A stretch of 64,000 bases of DNA from Clostridia bacterium (GTDB lineage: Bacteria; Bacillota; Clostridia; Christensenellales; Aristaeellaceae): assembly GCA_017936375.1 (NCBI GenBank), contig JAGBFR010000047.1, positions 1-64,000 on the forward strand, read 5' to 3'. The position numbers were made by a program, and so were the translations under genes. Shown one piece after another: positions 1-7,732 of the stretch (its first letter is position 1; each line of letters begins with the position of its first letter). The notes under the pieces were generated by a model. It was given only the letters and a program-made list of their open reading frames with translations, ran no database searches and was not told the origin of the DNA.

Positions 1-27
1 AACGGGGAGGGTTTTTTACTATAACAT

Positions 28-53
28 AATAAAACCTTCCCCTTTGGGGAAGG
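28..53 (-). terminator. Terminator of the lipoprotein gene, part of a dispersed repeat
   Basis: Read on the minus strand, an 8-bp stem (CCTTCCCC/GGGGAAGG) is followed by TTTTATT. It lies about 50 bp past the lipoprotein stop. The same hairpin recurs elsewhere in the window as part of a repeat family. Confidence 0.65.
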
Positions 54-96
54 TGGCTTGCCGTAAGGCGAGACGGATGAGGTCTCGCCCGCAGGC
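31..96 (+). repeat. Dispersed hairpin repeat, copy 1
   Basis: The unit is a CCTTCCCC/GGGGAAGG hairpin, then GGTGG, a short GC segment, GGCGAGACGGATGAGG and a GCCCGCAGGCG tail. Related copies lie at 10881-10945 (same strand), 6211-6365 (opposite strand, expanded) and 12340-12385 (divergent). All are between genes. Confidence 0.75.
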
Positions 97-104
97 GTGG
101 ATGC

Positions 105-884
105 TTATTGAGCAAAGACAATGTCCTCGCGCAGCCGGTAGATTGTCGCGCCGTACTTCCTGCGGCAGAAGGCGTCGATGAACCAGTCGATCTCCTTTTC
201 TGCGTCGTACTGCACGTAGGCGTAGCGCTCGCCGTTTACCGTTTTGCCCTTCATGTTGGAGTCCGCCCAGAGGACGGTATCCGTCTCGGGGTTGTAGTCG
301 GCGGTAAAGAGCATGCTGTGCGCGCCGATGCCGTAGTAGTAGTTGGCTGCCATCTGGAAGTAGTCGCCGCGCTGTACCTGCATGAGGAACTCGCGGGCCA
401 GCTGGCGGTTTTCGTCCTTCGTCAGCGTGTCGTCGTAGCGGAAAGCCGCCGCGGCGTAGAAGGGATTGCCCTCGCTGGCGGGGACGTCCTGCCACTCCAC
501 GCCGTAAACGTAGGGCGCGCAGTCCGCCTTCTTCTGATTGTTGGGGATGACGAGATCCACGTCCGGGTACTCCGCCATGCGGAAGTCATCCTTGACGGAC
601 TTAAAGAGATGGACGGTAAAGTTCTTGCAGACGTAGATGTCGCCGGAGTAGTGCGCGCGCTTGGCCTTGCCGCCGGCCTGATCGTAGAGCTCCTTGGCGG
701 TAGACAGGATGCGGTCGATCATTTCCTCCCGCGCGGATTCATCCGGCATTTCTGCGGCGGTTTCTTCCCAGCTTGCGGCTTCCTGCGCAGCGCTCATCTC
801 CTCAAGGGAGAGGGACTCGGCAGATGCGCTGCACGCGGACAGCAGAAGAAAGACGAGCAGACATATGGTAAAGAATCGTTTCAT
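105..884 (-). CDS. Putative lipoprotein with a Cys-His-Asp pattern, function unknown
   Basis: This 259-residue protein has a lipoprotein signal: positively charged start, hydrophobic core, and lipobox L15-S16-A17-C18. It should be lipid-anchored outside the membrane. A Glu/Ala-rich linker runs to about residue 60. The C-terminal part is globular and carries C86 (YVCKNF), H189 (GAHSML) and D208/N210 (WADSN). That order and spacing are reminiscent of NlpC/P60 or CHAP-type cysteine peptidases, but this is inference from pattern alone and I do not recognise the family. It is monocistronic, with its own promoter (916-944) and a terminator hairpin beyond the stop. Confidence 0.7.
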   Translation of the reverse strand: MKRFFTICLLVFLLLSACSASAESLSLEEMSAAQEAASWEETAAEMPDESAREEMIDRILSTAKELYDQAGGKAKRAHYSGDIYVCKNFTVHLFKSVKDDFRMAEYPDVDLVIPNNQKKADCAPYVYGVEWQDVPASEGNPFYAAAAFRYDDTLTKDENRQLAREFLMQVQRGDYFQMAANYYYGIGAHSMLFTADYNPETDTVLWADSNMKGKTVNGERYAYVQYDAEKEIDWFIDAFCRRKYGATIYRLREDIVFAQ

Positions 885-915
885 TCGCTAAACCTCGCTT
901 TGATGGAGTATACCC

Positions 916-944
916 ATTGTATCATGTGCGGGGGTGAAAAGCAA
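916..944 (-). promoter_or_regulatory. Promoter of the lipoprotein gene
   Basis: Minus-strand TTGCTT, 17-bp spacer, TACAAT, 32 bp upstream of the start codon. Confidence 0.55.
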
Positions 945-999
945 TGAGGACGGCAGTTGCATAACAACCTGAAAACACAAATTGTTTGTGTGGATTGAG

Positions 1000-1028
1000 T
1001 TGACGAAACGACCAAAACGTGGTAACAT
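1000..1028 (+). promoter_or_regulatory. Promoter of the tetR-type gene
   Basis: TTGACG, 17-bp spacer, TAACAT, followed by a strong ribosome site (AAGGGGGGTG) before the ATG at 1067. Confidence 0.6.
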
Positions 1029-1066
1029 AAGTCGAACAACAATGATCATATAAGGGGGGTGAAACA

Positions 1067-1621
1067 ATGCCGCCGAAACAGAGAATCACCAGAGAGATGA
1101 TTCTGGAGACGTCATTTGCCATGTTCTGCCGCGATGGTATGGAAGTGGTCAACGCCCGTTCTGTTGCAAAGGCATTGAACTGCTCTACGCAGCCGATTTT
1201 CAGCTACTACGCCGGTATGGACGATCTGAAAGGCGCGCTGGAGAACAAGGCGCGCGAGCTGTTTGAGGCGGGGATTGCCGCTGCAATTGAAAGCGACAAG
1301 CCGCTGTATAACGGATGCATGGCGTATTTTCAGTTCGCGATGAAGCAGCCGAATCTGTTCCGCCAGATGTTCCTGCTCAAGCGGGACAAGTGCCCGGACA
1401 GCCTGATGGCCATCAACGATGCGCTGCGCACCAAGGTTGTTCTGCCGCTGGCGGAGAAGACCGGCGTGGATGCCGCGCAGGTGGAGACGCGCTGCGTCAA
1501 GCTCTGGGTGTTTACCCATGGCCTTGCGTCGCTGGCCGCGATGGGCCTGCTCGATATGAGCGAGGAGACCGTCGTGGAGATGATCAACGAAGCTGCGCAG
1601 AACTACGCGATCATCGACTGA
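1067..1621 (+). CDS. TetR-family transcriptional regulator
   Basis: The 184-residue protein has the TetR layout. A three-helix DNA-binding domain occupies about residues 8-52 (ILETSFAMFCRDGMEVVNAR, then a recognition helix ending in QPIFSYYAGMDDLK). A helical ligand-binding C-terminal domain follows. The start is fixed by a strong ribosome site 6 bp upstream. It stands alone and converges on the carrier-protein gene of the Dlt-like locus, with which it shares a two-way terminator. The target and ligand cannot be read from the sequence. Control of the adjacent locus is possible but unproven because the genes converge rather than diverge. Confidence 0.85.
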   Translation: MPPKQRITREMILETSFAMFCRDGMEVVNARSVAKALNCSTQPIFSYYAGMDDLKGALENKARELFEAGIAAAIESDKPLYNGCMAYFQFAMKQPNLFRQMFLLKRDKCPDSLMAINDALRTKVVLPLAEKTGVDAAQVETRCVKLWVFTHGLASLAAMGLLDMSEETVVEMINEAAQNYAIID

Positions 1622-1636
1622 GTGTGAAACAAAGAA

Positions 1637-1664
1637 ACGGGAGAGCGTTTGCTCTCCCGTTTTG
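1637..1664. terminator. Bidirectional terminator between tetR and the carrier-protein gene
   Basis: A 10-bp perfect stem (ACGGGAGAGC/GCTCTCCCGT) with a 4-nt loop is flanked by T-rich tracts in both directions. It ends the tetR transcript and the convergent Dlt-like operon. Confidence 0.85.
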
Positions 1665-1670
1665 CTTTGC

Positions 1671-1901
1671 TTACTCTTCGAGCAGGCGCTCCACCATGGC
1701 GACCATGGCGTCCACGCTGTTGAAGTTGGCCGGAATGATCTCCGTCGCCGGGATGGTCACGTCGAACTCGTCGCTCAGCGCGCCGATGAGCTGGATGATG
1801 TCGAGAGAGGAGAGCTCGCCGTCGTCGATGAGGGTGGTGCAGGACTCAAAGTCCACGCCGTCTACGAGATCGTTCAGGATGTCAATGATGGTCTCTTTCA
1901 T
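1671..1901 (-). CDS. Acyl/aminoacyl carrier protein (DltC/ACP-like)
   Basis: This 76-residue acidic protein has the four-helix carrier-protein pattern. The phosphopantetheine attachment site is S32 in GELSSLDIIQL. The start follows AAAGGAG by 8 bp. It is the last gene of the minus-strand locus, 14 bp after the PLP decarboxylase. With the upstream adenylating ligase it should form a DltA-DltC-type loading pair: the ligase activates an amino acid and loads it on the carrier's thiol. It could instead serve an unrelated acyl group. The adjacent ligase and MBOAT make aminoacyl or acyl delivery to a surface polymer most likely. Confidence 0.85.
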   Translation of the reverse strand: MKETIIDILNDLVDGVDFESCTTLIDDGELSSLDIIQLIGALSDEFDVTIPATEIIPANFNSVDAMVAMVERLLEE

Positions 1902-1915
1902 GATGATTACTCCTT

Positions 1916-3097
1916 TTATCTGAATTGATTTTGATTGAGCTGGGAAGTGTGGATGGTGTCGCGGACGAGCACGTCGCCGCTTTCGGTATGCAAAAGGATG
2001 CGCGGCATGTCGCGGCTGAGGAACAGCGCCGGGCCTTCGGTGACCGAGTATGCGCCGATGCGGGTGAAGCAGAGCACATCGCCTACCGCCAGCGGCGGCA
2101 GGTTCGCCTTGCGCACGAGCACGTCCGCCGTGGTGCACAGGCTGCCGCAGAGCATGACGTCCTCGTTTTCGCCGCCCGTGTGATCCGGGCCGGGGAAGTG
2201 CAGGATATGCGGTACGCGCATGCCCATGTTGGAGCCGAGGTAGTTGACATGGTGCATACCGCCGTCGATGATCGCGTAGCGGCTGCCCTTGTTGGTCTTG
2301 GCGTCCGCCACGGCGGTCAGGTAGTAGCCGCATTCAGACGCGAAGAAGCGGCCCATCTCCACCGTCAGGTGGAACCTCTCGCCGAGCGCCTTGAGGTCCG
2401 GCGCCAGTTCGCGGACGGGTGCGAGGGTATCGCTGTCGTCCTCGTGGGTGAAGTAGGGGAAGTAAAGGCCCGGGCCGTACTCGAGCTTTTGTACCTCAAA
2501 GCCGTAGTCGGACTTGAGGGCGTCACACAGCGCGCAGATCGCCTCGATCTCCTTGCGCTGCTCGGTGAGCTTCTTGCGCTGGGTACCGGCGAAGTAGTGG
2601 ATGCCGACGATGGAAAGGTGCGGCGTGGCCGCCTGATTCTCAATCGCCGCGCGCAGGTCGCTTTCGTCCATGCCGAACTGCGTGCCCGCCGTCAGGCGAA
2701 GCAGAACGCAGAGCGTCACGCTGCGCAGGGAAGCGGCCTCTTCAAGCAGCTTCACATGCAGCGGAGACTCGGCGGTGAAATCGCGCACGCCGTAATCGAT
2801 CGCCTCAAGAATGTCAGAAAGCGTCTTGTTCACGCCGGAGACGAGCACGGTCTCGGGCGCGACCTTCGTGTCCATGCAGATTTGCATTTCGCCCGGGCTG
2901 CACACCTCGAGCTTCTCGGTGAGTGCGCTCATCGCGGGCAGCAGGAACGGGTTGGCCTTGATCGAGTAGCACAGGTGGACGTTTTCGCCCACGATTTCCT
3001 TGATCTCGCGCATGCGGCTTTCAAGCATCACCGTGTCAAACACGAAGCTGGGCGTGCCGTACTGCTGCGCGACAGAGAACAGCTGGCTCTTATCCAT
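1916..3097 (-). CDS. PLP-dependent decarboxylase of the DAP/ornithine fold-III family
   Basis: The 393-residue protein is an alanine-racemase-fold decarboxylase. Visible landmarks are the Schiff-base lysine K47 (CYSIKANP), GIHYFAGTQ (PLP-facing His), EMGRFFAS where DAP decarboxylases have EPGR, and the partner-subunit cysteine C321 in CGSLCTTADVL. It overlaps the ligase gene by 8 bp (ATGGATAA) and lies 14 bp before the carrier gene, so the three are translated together. The EPGR change and the context argue against housekeeping LysA. The closest functional parallel I know is BtrK of butirosin synthesis, which decarboxylates a glutamyl group while it is bound to a carrier protein. That role is inference here. 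Confidence 0.8.
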   Translation of the reverse strand: MDKSQLFSVAQQYGTPSFVFDTVMLESRMREIKEIVGENVHLCYSIKANPFLLPAMSALTEKLEVCSPGEMQICMDTKVAPETVLVSGVNKTLSDILEAIDYGVRDFTAESPLHVKLLEEAASLRSVTLCVLLRLTAGTQFGMDESDLRAAIENQAATPHLSIVGIHYFAGTQRKKLTEQRKEIEAICALCDALKSDYGFEVQKLEYGPGLYFPYFTHEDDSDTLAPVRELAPDLKALGERFHLTVEMGRFFASECGYYLTAVADAKTNKGSRYAIIDGGMHHVNYLGSNMGMRVPHILHFPGPDHTGGENEDVMLCGSLCTTADVLVRKANLPPLAVGDVLCFTRIGAYSVTEGPALFLSRDMPRILLHTESGDVLVRDTIHTSQLNQNQFR

Positions 3098-4622
3098 TGC
3101 GCTTCCCCTTTCTCGCGGCGTAGATTTCCATCAGCGCGGCGCGGTCGATCTTGCCGTTCTTGGTCAGCGGCATGGCCTCCACCTGTACAAAGATGTTGGG
3201 GATCATGTACGCGGGCAGGGTCACCTTGAGCGCCTCGACGATGTCGTTCTTTTCCACCGTGCCGGTGTAGAACGCGAGGATCTTGCCTTTGTCGTGCTGG
3301 TAGATGCACAGCGCGCGGTCAACGCCCTCGACGGCGGAGAGGTGAGACTCGATCTCGCCCAGCTCGATGCGGTGGCCCATGTGCTTGATCTGGAAGTCCT
3401 TGCGGGAGACGTAGACCATGTTGCCGGCCTCGTCCAGGCGAACGAGGTCGCCCGTGCGGTAGATGGTCTCCTGGCAGGCCTTGTTCAGCGGGTTCTGGAT
3501 GAACACCTGCGCGGTCTTCGCCGGATCGCCGAAGTAGCCAAGCGCCAGCGCGGTGCCGCTCACGCAGAGCTCGCCCACGCCGCCGGCCTGCGTGACTTCC
3601 TTGTCGTTTTCATCCAGCAGGATGATGCGCTCGTTGGGGAACGGGATGCCGATGGGCAGCGCCTCGCCGACCTCGTAAGGCCTGTCCACGACGTAGTAGG
3701 TGCAGTTGCAGGTGATCTCCGTCGGACCGTAGAGGTTGACATAGGTGACGTCCGGCAGGTACTTCTGCAGCTTGAGCAGATGCTTGATCGGCATGACCTC
3801 GCCGGAGAACATGATCGCGCGCAGGTGCTCGGGCTTCCTGTATTCGATGGCGTTCATCGTCGTCAGGAAGCACAGCGCGCTCACCGCCCAGACGAGGACG
3901 GTGCTCTTCTTCTCGCAGATGAAGTCCATGAGCTTGGTCGGGTTGGTGAAGTACGCGGTCGGGATGATCGCGACCTCCGCGCCGGTCATCACGCCGCTGT
4001 AGATGTCCTTGACGGAGACGTCAAAGTCAAACGGCGCCTGATTGGCCAGCACGTCGCGCTCCGTGATCCCAAAGATCTCGGTGAAGCAGGAGATAAAGTC
4101 GATCACGCTCCTGTGGCAGACGACGACGCCTTTGGGCGTGCCGGTGGAGCCGGAGGTGAAGTTGACGTAGAGCGGGTCGACGTCCAGCATCTGCGCGCGC
4201 ACGCGGGCGAGCGCGGCCTCGTCGGTCTCGCTCTTCAGCAGATCCTCGAGGTAGAGGATCTCGTACGGCACGTCCATCGCCTCGAGCGCCGCGCCGTGCT
4301 CGCGGTCGGTGACGACGACGGGGCAGGCGAGGGTATCGAGGATCGCGCGGATGCGCACGGCGGGGTGGCGCAGGTTCAGCTGGGAATAGGCGCAGCCGGC
4401 GTACATCGCGCCGAAGAAGCCGGCGGCGGTGGCCACGCTCTTGTCCATATAGAAGCCCACGACGCTGCGCGGGCCGACCTTCGCGCTCAGCGCACTGCCC
4501 ACGGCGCGCGCGGCGGCGGCGAACTGGGCAAAGGTCATGGACGTATCCGCGTCGGAGAAGGCGGTCTTGTCCGGCAGGCGGGCGGCGGTCGCCTCAAGAT
4601 AATCAAGAATCAGCGTTTTCAT
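3090..4622 (-). CDS. Amino acid-adenylating ligase, DltA-like (AMP-binding superfamily)
   Basis: The 510-residue protein has all core adenylation motifs: phosphate loop TSGSTGTPKG (about 156-165), QAPFDFDVSVKD as in DltA, NLYGPTEIT, YRTGDLVR, and the C-terminal catalytic lysine in TKNGKIDRAA. It should use ATP to activate an amino acid (or small acid) and load it on the carrier protein at 1671-1901. The start at 4622 follows AAGGAG. A longer upstream reading frame lacks a ribosome site and would include the promoter. A strong promoter at 4704-4732 lets ligase, decarboxylase and carrier be expressed apart from the upstream genes. The substrate is not assignable by eye. Confidence 0.88.
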   Translation of the reverse strand: MKTLILDYLEATAARLPDKTAFSDADTSMTFAQFAAAARAVGSALSAKVGPRSVVGFYMDKSVATAAGFFGAMYAGCAYSQLNLRHPAVRIRAILDTLACPVVVTDREHGAALEAMDVPYEILYLEDLLKSETDEAALARVRAQMLDVDPLYVNFTSGSTGTPKGVVVCHRSVIDFISCFTEIFGITERDVLANQAPFDFDVSVKDIYSGVMTGAEVAIIPTAYFTNPTKLMDFICEKKSTVLVWAVSALCFLTTMNAIEYRKPEHLRAIMFSGEVMPIKHLLKLQKYLPDVTYVNLYGPTEITCNCTYYVVDRPYEVGEALPIGIPFPNERIILLDENDKEVTQAGGVGELCVSGTALALGYFGDPAKTAQVFIQNPLNKACQETIYRTGDLVRLDEAGNMVYVSRKDFQIKHMGHRIELGEIESHLSAVEGVDRALCIYQHDKGKILAFYTGTVEKNDIVEALKVTLPAYMIPNIFVQVEAMPLTKNGKIDRAALMEIYAARKGKRNG

Positions 4623-4703
4623 GTTCTGCTCCTTGCTAGCGTTCCTTGAAAAAAGCGGGCGGCGACCGGTTCCGGCGCGCAGCCCGCAGACTTGTCTTAT
4701 GTT

Positions 4704-4732
4704 ATTATACCGTATAAGATTCGTGGATTCAA
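4704..4732 (-). promoter_or_regulatory. Promoter of the ligase-decarboxylase-carrier genes
   Basis: Minus-strand TTGAAT, 17-bp spacer, perfect TATAAT, between the third DHHW gene and the ligase gene. It could uncouple the cytoplasmic loading module from the membrane module. Confidence 0.75.
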
Positions 4733-4762
4733 GGGGTCTGCGCGCGATCACGCAGGATTCAC

Positions 4763-6109
4763 TCACAGCGCCTGCCCCTCGCCGTCAAGCGTCAGATCAT
4801 AGCGGAAGGCGTCGCTGCTGCCCTTCGCCCGGCCGCGCACGCGCACGCGGCTGCCCGGGAGCACGAGCGCCGGGTCGAGGGAAAACTCCGCCTCCGGCGC
4901 ATAGCCGCGCAGCTCGGTCTCGCTCCCGTCCGGCGCGAGCAGGGCAAAGCTGTACTCCGCCTCGACGTTCGCGCCGCGGTTGCTGTCCGCGGTGAGGGCG
5001 ATGCGCCCGTCCCTGCGCCTTGCCGTCGCCCAGACGTTGGTCATGAAGTCGATCTCCGCCAGATAGGCGTAGCGGTTGCGGCAGAAATGCGCGCTTATGT
5101 CCTCGCCCGCGTTGTGCGCGGCGATCACCCGGCCCACGGCGGCGGACAGGATATCCGCGCCCTCGGCGAGCATGTGGTGATAGTCGTAGTAGTAGCCGTT
5201 CAGGTCGGGCAGGAGGCTCTCCTTCGCGTAGAGCATGTTGTAGCAGGGGATGCCCTCCTCGGCAAAGAAGGCCTGCGCGCTGTCCAGATAGGTGAGCCGC
5301 TCCGGCTCGCGCAGCATGGTCACGGTCATCTCCGGGGCGATCACGACGGTGAGCTTCGCGCCGTTGTCCTCGCACAGGTCGCGGTACTCGCGCAGCCATG
5401 CGCGCGTCTGATCCATGAGCTCGTAGTAGTTGCCCGTCTCCACGCGGATGAACCAGTCCTGCGTGTCCTCGGTGACAGGGTCGGCGCGCTCGATGCGCAG
5501 CTGCCCGCGGTGAAAGGCGTATTCGCCCGCCCACTCTCTTTCGGCGGCCCGCGCTGCGCCGTCGTGATCCGCGCGGAAGCGGATCGTCTTGGCGAAGTCC
5601 TTCGCGTCCTGATGGCCGAATGTATTCATCAGCAGCAGCCGCCCGGCGTAGTCGCCGTCGCAGGCGGCCGTCTCCAGCCAGTAGGTCATGCGGTCGATAG
5701 GGCTTGACAGGTGCGGCGCGAGCTTCATCTGCGTCATCGGGTCTTCCTTTACCGTGTCAAACGAGCCGCTCTCCAGCACCAGAACGATCTGCTCCGGCGA
5801 GGCATGGCGGAAGAGCTCGCGCGTGAGCGCCTTCGCGCCCGGGGGCATGAGGCCCGTGATGGCGGCGGTGACGGTCTTCATGCCCGCGGCCTCGCCGATG
5901 ATCTCCGGGTTCATGTGGTAGAGCGCCATCGAGGAGCCGACGATTGCCAGCTCCGCGTCGCTTTGCTCCCGGATTTCGTGCATCGTCATCGCGGCGACGC
6001 TGTCCGTCTGGGTGAAGAAGGTGTTGCCAAAAAGGAGCAGAGGAATCAGGCCCAGCAGGAAGACGCCGAGCCTGATGATTTTCTTCAGCTGTTCGATGAC
6101 GTGATGCAT
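4763..6109 (-). CDS. DHHW/SGNH-type membrane-anchored protein, paralog 3 (DltD/AlgJ-like)
   Basis: The 448-residue protein has one N-terminal membrane segment (about 11-30). An extracytoplasmic SGNH-hydrolase-like domain follows, with the GSS nucleophile block at 58-60 (AIVGSSMALYHMNP) and the D-x-x-H block in YYYDYHHM. A C-terminal beta-rich domain starts near residue 375. Such proteins (AlgJ/AlgX, DltD) work with MBOAT proteins to move acyl groups onto surface polymers. The start at 6109 follows GGGAGGAC, and a longer frame adds an unlikely leader. Two paralogs lie upstream. A 278-bp gap with a dispersed repeat separates it from the second. Confidence 0.85.
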   Translation of the reverse strand: MHHVIEQLKKIIRLGVFLLGLIPLLLFGNTFFTQTDSVAAMTMHEIREQSDAELAIVGSSMALYHMNPEIIGEAAGMKTVTAAITGLMPPGAKALTRELFRHASPEQIVLVLESGSFDTVKEDPMTQMKLAPHLSSPIDRMTYWLETAACDGDYAGRLLLMNTFGHQDAKDFAKTIRFRADHDGAARAAEREWAGEYAFHRGQLRIERADPVTEDTQDWFIRVETGNYYELMDQTRAWLREYRDLCEDNGAKLTVVIAPEMTVTMLREPERLTYLDSAQAFFAEEGIPCYNMLYAKESLLPDLNGYYYDYHHMLAEGADILSAAVGRVIAAHNAGEDISAHFCRNRYAYLAEIDFMTNVWATARRRDGRIALTADSNRGANVEAEYSFALLAPDGSETELRGYAPEAEFSLDPALVLPGSRVRVRGRAKGSSDAFRYDLTLDGEGQAL

Positions 6110-6210
6110 GTGGTTGTCCTCCCGAACGTGGGGATGCTTTGGTGAAGTCTGATCCGTTATGTCGTCACAGAGAATGGGTGTGTGGAGCGTATACACATGG
6201 CTGCTGCGGC

Positions 6211-6365
6211 AGGAACCTCATCCGTCTCGGCTTCGCCGAGCCACCTTCCCCGGGGAACTCGCATAATCGCCTGACGGCTCCTTGCGATTCCCCACGCTCC
6301 GCCCGCTCTCATCCGCCACAGGCGGCGCGGTCTCCGGTGCCTCTCAGGGGAAGGCTTTTGGGTTT
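6211..6365 (-). repeat. Dispersed hairpin repeat, expanded copy 2
   Basis: The ends match the repeat at 31-96: CCTCATCCGTCTCGGC plus CCACCTTCCCC on one side and GGGGAAGGC on the other. About 80 bp of extra sequence sits inside the hairpin. It lies inside the DHHW gene series. On the gene-sense strand no T-run follows the stem, so it is unlikely to terminate the operon. Confidence 0.65.
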
Positions 6366-6387
6366 AACAGTGATGGGAATAAACGAA

Positions 6388-7713
6388 TTACTTTTCCGGA
6401 ATCTCATACCAGAGCGCCGGGTCCTGCTCGCCATCCAGCACGCGGGCGTAGACGCGCACCGTGCCGCCCTTGATCTGATCGGGCGTCACGTCGAGGCGGC
6501 GGCGCTTGCTGTAGCCGCGCAGCTCGGTCTCCGTGCCGTCCTCATGGCGCAGGACGTAGCGGTACTGCGGGGTGACGTTCGTGCCGCGGTTGCTGTCTGC
6601 CAGCAGCATGAGCGTGCCGTCTCCGTTGTCCCGGATCTCGAACCAGACGTTGGTGATAAAGTCGATAGAGGCGAGGTATTCCGCGCTGTCCCGGTGGAAA
6701 AGGGCGCTTACGTCCTCGCCGGCGATGTGCGCATTGATCACGCGCGCGACGGCGGCGGAGAGGATGTCCGCGCCCTCGCCGACCATGTGATACAGGTCGT
6801 AGTAGAGGTGATCGAGGCGGGGGAGGAGCTCCTCCTTCGCGTACATGAAATTGTAGAACGGGATGCCGCTCTCCTCAAAGAAGCGCGCCGCGCTGTCCAG
6901 ATACGGCAGCACAGCCGGCTCGGCGAGGGCATGGATCGTCAGCGCGGGCAGCGCCACGACGATCAGTTCGCTGCCGTTCGCTTCGACGAGCGCCTTGTAC
7001 TCGAGCAGCTTTTCCTTCGTGTAATCAAAGACCTGATAGTCGTAGCCCGTCTCCACGCGGATGAAGGTCTCGCGCAGCTCGCGGGAGATGTCGCCCATCG
7101 TTTCATGGCGGAGGAAGCCGTCGCTGTAGATCATTTCGCCCTGCCAGCCGTCCTCGATTTCAGCGAAGGTCTTGTCCGTGTTCATGCGCAGGCGCATGGC
7201 GCGGGAAAACTCCTCAAAGCGCTCAAAGCCGAAGGTGTTAAACAGCAGCGCGCGCTCCATGTACTGCCCATCCTGAGCGGCGGTATCCAGCCAGTAGCGG
7301 ATGCGGTCCAGCGGGGAGGAGAGCAGCGGCATCAGCTTCATCTGCGTCTGGATGTCCTCCTTCATGGTGTCAAACGTGTAGGATTCCACCGCGAGGACGG
7401 TGTATTTCGGGCTGTTCGTGCGGTAGAGCTCGCGCGTCAGGGGGATCGCGCCGGCGGGCGAGAGGTTGGTGATCGTCACATCAAAGGCGGTCAGCCCCGT
7501 CTCCTCGGTGAGGATGGCCGGGTTTAAGTGCCGCTGGACGATCGAGGAGCCGACCAGCGCCAGCTCGATGTCCTCGCGCGATTTCATGTCCTTCATCGTC
7601 TTGTAGGCGACGGCGTCCGTCTGCACGAGGAAGGTATTGCCAAAGAGGACGAGCGCGTAGATCCCGGCGAGAAAGAGCGCCAGCAGCGCGATCTTGCGGA
7701 TGGTGGTTTTCAA
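6388..7713 (-). CDS. DHHW/SGNH-type membrane-anchored protein, paralog 2
   Basis: The 441-residue paralog has an N-terminal membrane segment (about 8-25), the GSS block at 55-57 (ALVGSSIVQRHLNP), the catalytic-type D-x-x-H in YYDLYHMVGEGAD, and a C-terminal beta domain. The first His of the DHHW-like motif is Tyr here, but the D-x-x-H dyad is kept. The start appears to be TTG at 7713, with AGGAGG about 9 bp upstream. It begins 19 bp after paralog 1 ends. The three paralogs share the sequence FITNVW and a GY/GYSKR-type junction before the beta domain, which indicates tandem duplication. Confidence 0.85.
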   Translation of the reverse strand: MKTTIRKIALLALFLAGIYALVLFGNTFLVQTDAVAYKTMKDMKSREDIELALVGSSIVQRHLNPAILTEETGLTAFDVTITNLSPAGAIPLTRELYRTNSPKYTVLAVESYTFDTMKEDIQTQMKLMPLLSSPLDRIRYWLDTAAQDGQYMERALLFNTFGFERFEEFSRAMRLRMNTDKTFAEIEDGWQGEMIYSDGFLRHETMGDISRELRETFIRVETGYDYQVFDYTKEKLLEYKALVEANGSELIVVALPALTIHALAEPAVLPYLDSAARFFEESGIPFYNFMYAKEELLPRLDHLYYDLYHMVGEGADILSAAVARVINAHIAGEDVSALFHRDSAEYLASIDFITNVWFEIRDNGDGTLMLLADSNRGTNVTPQYRYVLRHEDGTETELRGYSKRRRLDVTPDQIKGGTVRVYARVLDGEQDPALWYEIPEK

Positions 7714-7732
7714 AAGGCAGCGCCTCCTGCGT

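Noticed and set aside
1916-3097. Calling the PLP decarboxylase housekeeping lysA
   Set aside because: The EPGR motif is changed to EMGR, and the gene is translationally coupled to a DltA-like ligase and a carrier protein, not to lysine genes.
6211-6365. Repeat as a terminator inside the DHHW gene series
   Set aside because: On the gene-sense strand the hairpin is not followed by a T-run. The T-run lies on the opposite strand.
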